This document shows positions 58,275 through 64,000 of a stretch of DNA of 64,000 nucleotides, piece after piece. Position numbers and translations under genes: made by a program. The notes under the pieces were generated by a model that saw nothing but the letters and a program-made list of their open reading frames with translations, ran no database searches and was not told where the DNA came from. Origin of the DNA: Clostridiales bacterium (GTDB taxonomy: Bacteria > Bacillota > Clostridia > DUPQ01); NCBI GenBank assembly GCA_023145435.1, contig JAGLDS010000006.1:1-64000 (forward strand), in the 5' to 3' direction. The stretch's first letter is position 1; each line of letters starts with the position of its first letter.

Positions 58275-61200
58275 CTACTTAGTTACACTAGCTCTAAAAG
58301 CTTGTAAATTAGCATCATCTTCATTAAGTCCCTCGTCTATTAACAATTTTATATGCTCCGTGATTGCCTTATATTCTATGGGAATAACCTTTACTAGATT
58401 TTCCAATGTTTCTTCCCATGCATCAAGTAATCGCTCTGCTAATAAACTACCAGTGTAATTATAGTGTTTTTTTATCATACTTCGTACAGTATCGGCTTCT
58501 TCATTACTAGATATTTCTTCAAGAAGCACCATTTCTTGGTTTACATAATCTTTAAATGTGTCGTCTCTGTTATATACATAGGCAATTCCACCAGACATAC
58601 CAGCTGCAAAGTTTCTACCAACAGATCCAAGAACAACAACTTTGCCACCGGTCATATACTCACAACCATGGTCGCCAACACCTTCTACAACAGCGTGAAC
58701 TCCTGAATTTCTAACACAGAAACGTTCTCCTGCAATACCATTAATATATGCCTCGCCTTTAGTAGCACCATAAAACGCTACATTTCCAATAATAATATTT
58801 TCTTCTGCTTTAAAGATTGCTTCGTCAGGGCATTTAACTATAATTTTTCCACCAGATAAGCCTTTTCCCACATAGTCATTACTATCTCCGTCTAAAATTA
58901 ATGTCATTCCTGTTGGTATAAATGCACCAAAGCTTTGACCGGCTGATCCTTTTAAATGTAAAGTAATTGTATCTTCTTTTAGACCCTTATCTGCGTAAAT
59001 TCGACTTATTTTACTACCAACAAATGTTCCCACATCTCTATCTGTATTTCTAATAGGTAAAATTGCTGTTGTTGGTTTACCACTTGCAATTGCATCATGA
59101 AGTAAATGGTCTAATATTCTAGCATCAAAAGTTTTATCAATTTTATGATCTTGTTTTTTTACACGATAATGTTTTGATCCTTCTGGTAATTTTGGAGAAT
59201 AGAAAACAGAAGATAAATCTAGTTTAGCTGTTTTAAAGTTTTTAGATAAATCTTTAGTAGTTAAAACGCTTGTTTGACCAACCATATCATTAATAGTTGA
59301 AAAACCAAGGCTTGCCATTATTTCTCTCATCTCTTTAGCAATAAAACGCATAAAATTTTCAATATATTCAGGTTTCCCATTAAAATTCTTACGAAGTTCA
59401 GGATTTTGTGTAGCTACACCTACAGGGCAAGTGTCTAGATTACAAACTCTCATCATGACACAGCCAATAGCTATTAATGGAGCGGTTGAAAAACCAAATT
59501 CCTCAGCACCTAATAAGGTTGCAATAACAACATCTCTTCCAGTCATTAACTTACCGTCAGTTTCTAATTTTACTCTATCACGTAAATTGTTTAATATTAA
59601 TGTTTGGTTAGTTTCGGCTAATCCTAGTTCCCAAGGTAGACCTGTATGTTTCATGCTAGTTCTAGGAGCAGCACCTGTTCCGCCATCATAACCAGAAATT
59701 AAAATAACATCAGCTTTTCCCTTAGCCACACCTGCTGCAATGGTTCCAACACCAACTTCTGATACTAATTTAACATTAATCTCAGCTTGGGAATTAGCCA
59801 TTTTTAAATCGTGTATTAATTGAGATAAATCTTCAATTGAATATATATCATGATGAGGTGGAGGAGAAATTAATCCTACACCAGGTGTAGATAATCTAGC
59901 TTTTGCAATCCATGGATAAACTTTTTTCCCAGGTAGTTGACCGCCTTCTCCAGGTTTTGCACCTTGTGCCATTTTAATTTGTATTTCTTGGGAATTAACT
60001 AAATAGTGACTAGTAACACCAAAACGACCAGAAGCAACTTGCTTAATGGCAGAACATCTAGAATCACCGTTACTATCATTAATGAACCGATCTACAATTT
60101 CACCACCTTCGCCTGTATTGCTTTTACCGTGTAATCGGTTCATTGCAATGGCCAAAGTCTCATGGGTTTCTTGTGAAATGGAACCATAGGACATAGCTCC
60201 TGTTTTAAAACGTTTAACAATGTCATCAATACTTTCTACTTTCTCTAAAGGAATAGGGTCATTTGGAGAATTAAAATCCATAAGACTTCGTAAAGTAGCG
60301 CGACTTTCTTGGTTTATTAAATTTGAATATTGTGTAAATTGTTCATATTTTCCAGAACGACAAGCCATTTGTAGTAAATGGATAGTTTTAGGATTATATA
60401 AATGGTATTCGCCATTACTTCTATAGCGGTAATCTCCACCTACATCTAATTGGAAATTTTTCCTATACATATGGTAAGTGTTCTTATGACGCATAATTAC
60501 TTCTTTAGCAATATCCTCTAAAGACATTCCTTTTATTCTAGAAGGTGTGCCTGTAAAGTATGTTTTAATTACTTTCTCAGAAATTCCTAGTGCTTCAAAT
60601 ATTTGAGCACCTTGATAACTTAATAAGGTTGAAATTCCCATTTTAGACATAACTTTTACAATACCTGTGGTAATAGCTTTAACAATGTTTTTTTCAGCTT
60701 GTTTTAAGGTAATATCACCTAGCAAGGTTTTTTTATGTAATTGTTTAACACTTTCAAAAGCTAAATAAGGATTTATTGCAGAAGCTCCATAACCTATTAA
60801 TACTGCAAAATGATGAACTTCTCTTGGTTCACCAGATTGCACAATAATTGAAACTCTAGTTCTCTTTCCTGTTTTAATTAAATGGTGATGTAAACCACTA
60901 GCTGCAAGTAAAGCGGGTATAGGAGCTTTTATTGCATTACATGATTTATCGGATAAAATCAAAATATTGGCATTTTCTTCTATGGCTTGGTCAGCTTTAT
61001 CAAATAATCTATAAAGAGCTTCTTTTAAACCTTCACCACTTTCATCAGGAGTGAAAACAGTGGGTAATGTTGCAGATTTAAAACCTTCTTCTTGAATATA
61101 TTCTAGTTTATGTAATTGCTCGTTAGTTAATATGGGACCATCTATTTTAATTTGTCTAACACTTTTTTCTTCTGCCTGTAAAAGATTTTGCTGTGAACCA

Positions 61201-62834
61201 ATATACATTTCAGTACCAGTTACAATTTCTTCTCTAATGGCATCTATTGGTGGATTTGTTACTTGAGCAAATAATTGTTTAAAATAGTTGTATAGCATTT
61301 GTGGTTTATCACTTAATACTGCTAAAGGAGCATCATTTCCCATTGCACCAATTGATTCTTTACCAGTTGCTGCCATGGTTTTTAATAGAATGGTTACATC
61401 TTCATAGGTATAACCAAAAGCACATTGCAATTTATTTAGATTTATAATTTTTTCATTATTTAAAGGTTTAAAAGGAATTAGTTTATCAATGGTTTTCATA
61501 TTATCTTTTAGCCAAGTTCCATATGGCTTTTCAGTAGCAATTTCTTTTTTTAATTCTTCATCGCCAATAATACACCCTTTTTCTGTGTCAACTAATAGCA
61601 TTCTACCTGGTCGAAGACGCTCTTTATAAAGGATTTCATCTTCTTCTAGATCTAATACTCCTACCTCAGATGCAAGGATTAGTGTATTGTCTGTTGTAAC
61701 GTAATATCTAGATGGACGTAATCCATTTCTATCTAAAACAGCACCAACAATTTTTCCATCACTAAACACAATAGATGCAGGACCATCCCATGGCTCCATT
61801 AAACAAGAATGAAACTCATAGAAGTCTTTTTTATACTTAGGCATGATTTTGCTTTTTGACCATGGTTCAGGAATCATCATCATAGCTGAATGAGCTAGTG
61901 AACGACCTGATAGATGTAAAAATTCCATGGAGTTATCAAACATAGCAGAGTCAGAACCTTCAGAATTAATAATGGGATATACTTTAGTTAAATCATCTCC
62001 GAAAATTTTTGAATCTAACATAGATTTCCTAGCATTTACCCAGTTTACATTTCCATGAAGTGTATTAATTTCCCCATTATGAATAATATATCTATTTGGA
62101 TGAGCTCGCTCCCAACTTGGAAAAGTATTTGTTGAATATCTTGAATGGACTAAAGCAATTGCTGATTTAACGGATGGATGGGTAAGGTCTTTATAAAAAG
62201 CACCTACTTGATCTGCTAGAAGCATTCCTTTATATACAATAGTACGAGAAGATAAAGATGATATATAAAAAGAGTCAATTTTTTCTCTTTTTAGTGTATT
62301 TTCTGTTTGTTTTCTAATTATATATAGTTTTCTTTCCATATCCATCTCATTATTTATGTTACTTTTACTACCGATAAAAGCTTGCATAATATATGGCATA
62401 CATTTATATGCTTCAGGACCAAGGCAAGTATATTCTAATGGAAGTGAACGCCAACCCAAGAAAGTTTGTCCCTCGTTGGCAACTGCTTGTTCGAAAATAT
62501 ATTGACAGTGTTGACGAAGTTCAATATCTTGTGGGAAAAAGAACATACCTACTCCATATTTTCCTTGTTTAGGAAGAGAAAACTTCATTTGCTTGGCAAC
62601 TTTTTTAAAAAACACATGAGGTATTTGAATTAAAATTCCAGCACCATCACCAGAGTTTTCGTCAGAACCACTGGCTCCACGATGCTCTAAGTTAATAAGG
62701 ATTTGTAGGGCTTTAGAAACCACCTTATGTGAACGTCGCCCATCTATATTAACAACAGCACCAATCCCGCATGCATCATGTTCGTTTTTTGGATTATATA
62801 AACCTTGTTTGTGTGGATAACCATTTGTAACCAT
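58275..62834 (-). CDS. gltB: Glutamate synthase large subunit
   Basis: N-terminal Ntn Cys motif HDACGIGAVVNIDGRRSHKVV; FMN domain GVGLISPPPHHDIYSIEDL; C-terminal GXGXG beta-helix; 1519 aa. Confidence 0.95.
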   Translation of the reverse strand: MVTNGYPHKQGLYNPKNEHDACGIGAVVNIDGRRSHKVVSKALQILINLEHRGASGSDENSGDGAGILIQIPHVFFKKVAKQMKFSLPKQGKYGVGMFFFPQDIELRQHCQYIFEQAVANEGQTFLGWRSLPLEYTCLGPEAYKCMPYIMQAFIGSKSNINNEMDMERKLYIIRKQTENTLKREKIDSFYISSLSSRTIVYKGMLLADQVGAFYKDLTHPSVKSAIALVHSRYSTNTFPSWERAHPNRYIIHNGEINTLHGNVNWVNARKSMLDSKIFGDDLTKVYPIINSEGSDSAMFDNSMEFLHLSGRSLAHSAMMMIPEPWSKSKIMPKYKKDFYEFHSCLMEPWDGPASIVFSDGKIVGAVLDRNGLRPSRYYVTTDNTLILASEVGVLDLEEDEILYKERLRPGRMLLVDTEKGCIIGDEELKKEIATEKPYGTWLKDNMKTIDKLIPFKPLNNEKIINLNKLQCAFGYTYEDVTILLKTMAATGKESIGAMGNDAPLAVLSDKPQMLYNYFKQLFAQVTNPPIDAIREEIVTGTEMYIGSQQNLLQAEEKSVRQIKIDGPILTNEQLHKLEYIQEEGFKSATLPTVFTPDESGEGLKEALYRLFDKADQAIEENANILILSDKSCNAIKAPIPALLAASGLHHHLIKTGKRTRVSIIVQSGEPREVHHFAVLIGYGASAINPYLAFESVKQLHKKTLLGDITLKQAEKNIVKAITTGIVKVMSKMGISTLLSYQGAQIFEALGISEKVIKTYFTGTPSRIKGMSLEDIAKEVIMRHKNTYHMYRKNFQLDVGGDYRYRSNGEYHLYNPKTIHLLQMACRSGKYEQFTQYSNLINQESRATLRSLMDFNSPNDPIPLEKVESIDDIVKRFKTGAMSYGSISQETHETLAIAMNRLHGKSNTGEGGEIVDRFINDSNGDSRCSAIKQVASGRFGVTSHYLVNSQEIQIKMAQGAKPGEGGQLPGKKVYPWIAKARLSTPGVGLISPPPHHDIYSIEDLSQLIHDLKMANSQAEINVKLVSEVGVGTIAAGVAKGKADVILISGYDGGTGAAPRTSMKHTGLPWELGLAETNQTLILNNLRDRVKLETDGKLMTGRDVVIATLLGAEEFGFSTAPLIAIGCVMMRVCNLDTCPVGVATQNPELRKNFNGKPEYIENFMRFIAKEMREIMASLGFSTINDMVGQTSVLTTKDLSKNFKTAKLDLSSVFYSPKLPEGSKHYRVKKQDHKIDKTFDARILDHLLHDAIASGKPTTAILPIRNTDRDVGTFVGSKISRIYADKGLKEDTITLHLKGSAGQSFGAFIPTGMTLILDGDSNDYVGKGLSGGKIIVKCPDEAIFKAEENIIIGNVAFYGATKGEAYINGIAGERFCVRNSGVHAVVEGVGDHGCEYMTGGKVVVLGSVGRNFAAGMSGGIAYVYNRDDTFKDYVNQEMVLLEEISSNEEADTVRSMIKKHYNYTGSLLAERLLDAWEETLENLVKVIPIEYKAITEHIKLLIDEGLNEDDANLQAFRASVTK

Positions 62835-63020
62835 TAGTCATTTTCCCTTTCATAATTGCACAAAATGCAATATCGGTATAAAGTGAATTGTATTATACCA
62901 TTTAAAAAAGATGTAATCAATGAAATAAACATAAAATATGCAAGATTGATGTAGTTGAACTTGCAAAAATATTAAAAATGAAAGATGAAAATATTTTTAT
63001 GACATAATATTAGATAAGTA

Positions 63021-63770
63021 TTATTTAGTTTCAAGCATATCGACCCAGTCTGCCAATGTATAAACAAAACCATTCTTAAGAGCAGTTATCCATAACCCAT
63101 ATTCTTTATGACCTTGTATCTTTGCTGATTCTTTGTTTTCAACTGCTGTTATACATTCTTTGATTGTGGAGCAAATAAAACCACGACTAGACATTTCATT
63201 CATATTTCCAGGAGAAAATTGTAAACACCAATTAATTGCAAAACCAACATATATAAGATGATTTATTCCATCTTCTAAGCATTGTTTGTGAAGTTGTTCG
63301 CCATTATATACTATGGGTTCTAAGGCATTAATTAATAAAGGAGACCTACCTTTTTTTATAATATCGTCTATATTATGTTTCCCAGGGAATACATTATTAT
63401 TTTTAAAAGAAGATAATTGTTTGAACACAGTATCTTTAGTAGGAATTGGTAACTTAGTAATTGGCGTTTTTTGTTCATCAGCCATGTGATAAATTTTTAT
63501 ATGATTATTTCTACATAAAGTTAGTAATTGTGGTAATTGATTATTAATAATAGATTGTGCTCTATTTAAATACTCAACTGCCCTATAACTACCTGGATAA
63601 GTTTCGATTTTTAAAGGATCCCAAATATGCATTAATATAATAGCTGTTTTTTCAAGATTAATGGGTAATGATTTTTTCTGCCATCCACCATATCCTTCAC
63701 CTGGATATTGAAGGGAATAATCAGCGTCAAATTGTTGATAATATTCTGTTGGAATTTGTTGTGTTTTCAT
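63021..63770 (-). CDS. Cysteine hydrolase / isochorismatase family protein
   Basis: EKTAIILMHIWDP...LLTLCRNNHIKIYHMADEQ...HLIYVGFAINWCLQFSPGNMNEMSSRGF. Confidence 0.7.
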   Translation of the reverse strand: MKTQQIPTEYYQQFDADYSLQYPGEGYGGWQKKSLPINLEKTAIILMHIWDPLKIETYPGSYRAVEYLNRAQSIINNQLPQLLTLCRNNHIKIYHMADEQKTPITKLPIPTKDTVFKQLSSFKNNNVFPGKHNIDDIIKKGRSPLLINALEPIVYNGEQLHKQCLEDGINHLIYVGFAINWCLQFSPGNMNEMSSRGFICSTIKECITAVENKESAKIQGHKEYGLWITALKNGFVYTLADWVDMLETK

Positions 63771-63802
63771 AGTATGATTATATCATTAATGAAGGGATAA
63801 AA

Positions 63803-64000
63803 ATGATGAAATCAAAAGATAAATTATTACAAGCAATAAAAGGCGAAAGCATAGGAAAAATTCCAATTAGTATTTATTTTAATAGAAATCTTAGAATTTT
63901 AAATTATGATCTAACTAAGTTAGAGCAAACTGTAAAAGCTTATCTTTCGTTAGGTTGTGAACCTGTGATTGATGTTGAGATACCACAACCTGAATTACAT
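63803..64000 (+). CDS. Uroporphyrinogen decarboxylase-like protein, 3'-truncated by the window edge
   Basis: Partial ORF MMKSKDKLLQAIKGESIGKIPISIYFNRNLRILNYDL...AYLSLGCEPVIDVEIPQPELH, open to the window end. Confidence 0.45.
   Translation, partial: MMKSKDKLLQAIKGESIGKIPISIYFNRNLRILNYDLTKLEQTVKAYLSLGCEPVIDVEIPQPELH

Noticed and set aside
62943-63007. Short coding-like string CKIDVVELAKILKMKDENIFMT* between gltB and the hydrolase gene
   Set aside because: Too short to assign; no start or SD; could be chance.
1-64000. CRISPR arrays, transposons or prophage
   Set aside because: No regularly spaced repeats, transposase, integrase or phage structural genes were recognised.

Overview
This is a 64 kb AT-rich window, standard genetic code, from what looks like a Bacillota/Bacilli-type (or related) chromosome; taxonomy is an inference. 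It is mostly core metabolism with several accessory islands. Core loci: rnfCDGEAB plus a membrane heme-b/FMN-binding protein; gyrA; nadABC; a WalRK-YycHI signalling operon; kbl followed by a tandem glycine riboswitch and gcvT-gcvH-gcvPA-gcvPB; gltB/gltD; gpsA. Accessory loci: heparinase II/III-like protein, GH42 beta-galactosidase, two tandem BNR/sialidase-like paralogs, a YesM/YesN-type two-component system, a CcdA/TlpA-like/MsrAB thiol-repair cluster, an SLH/Ig-like surface protein followed by two TolC-like coiled-coil proteins, a split permease fused to a ferredoxin, and a PqqD / HprK-like kinase-GT2-GT2 / nucleotidyltransferase cassette. One tRNA-Arg(ACG) is present. I saw no CRISPR array, intact transposon or prophage. 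The observations most worth follow-up are: (1) the PqqD/HprK-like/GT2-GT2/nucleotidyltransferase cassette, which has no visible RiPP precursor; (2) a dense DnaA-box-like cluster between nadC and the surface-protein gene; (3) the surface protein plus two TolC-like proteins; (4) the heme/FMN protein attached to the rnf locus; (5) the two-gene permease with a ferredoxin tail, next to an 18-bp inverted repeat and a perfect 30-bp palindrome. No database search was run; family calls come from reading the sequence motifs.
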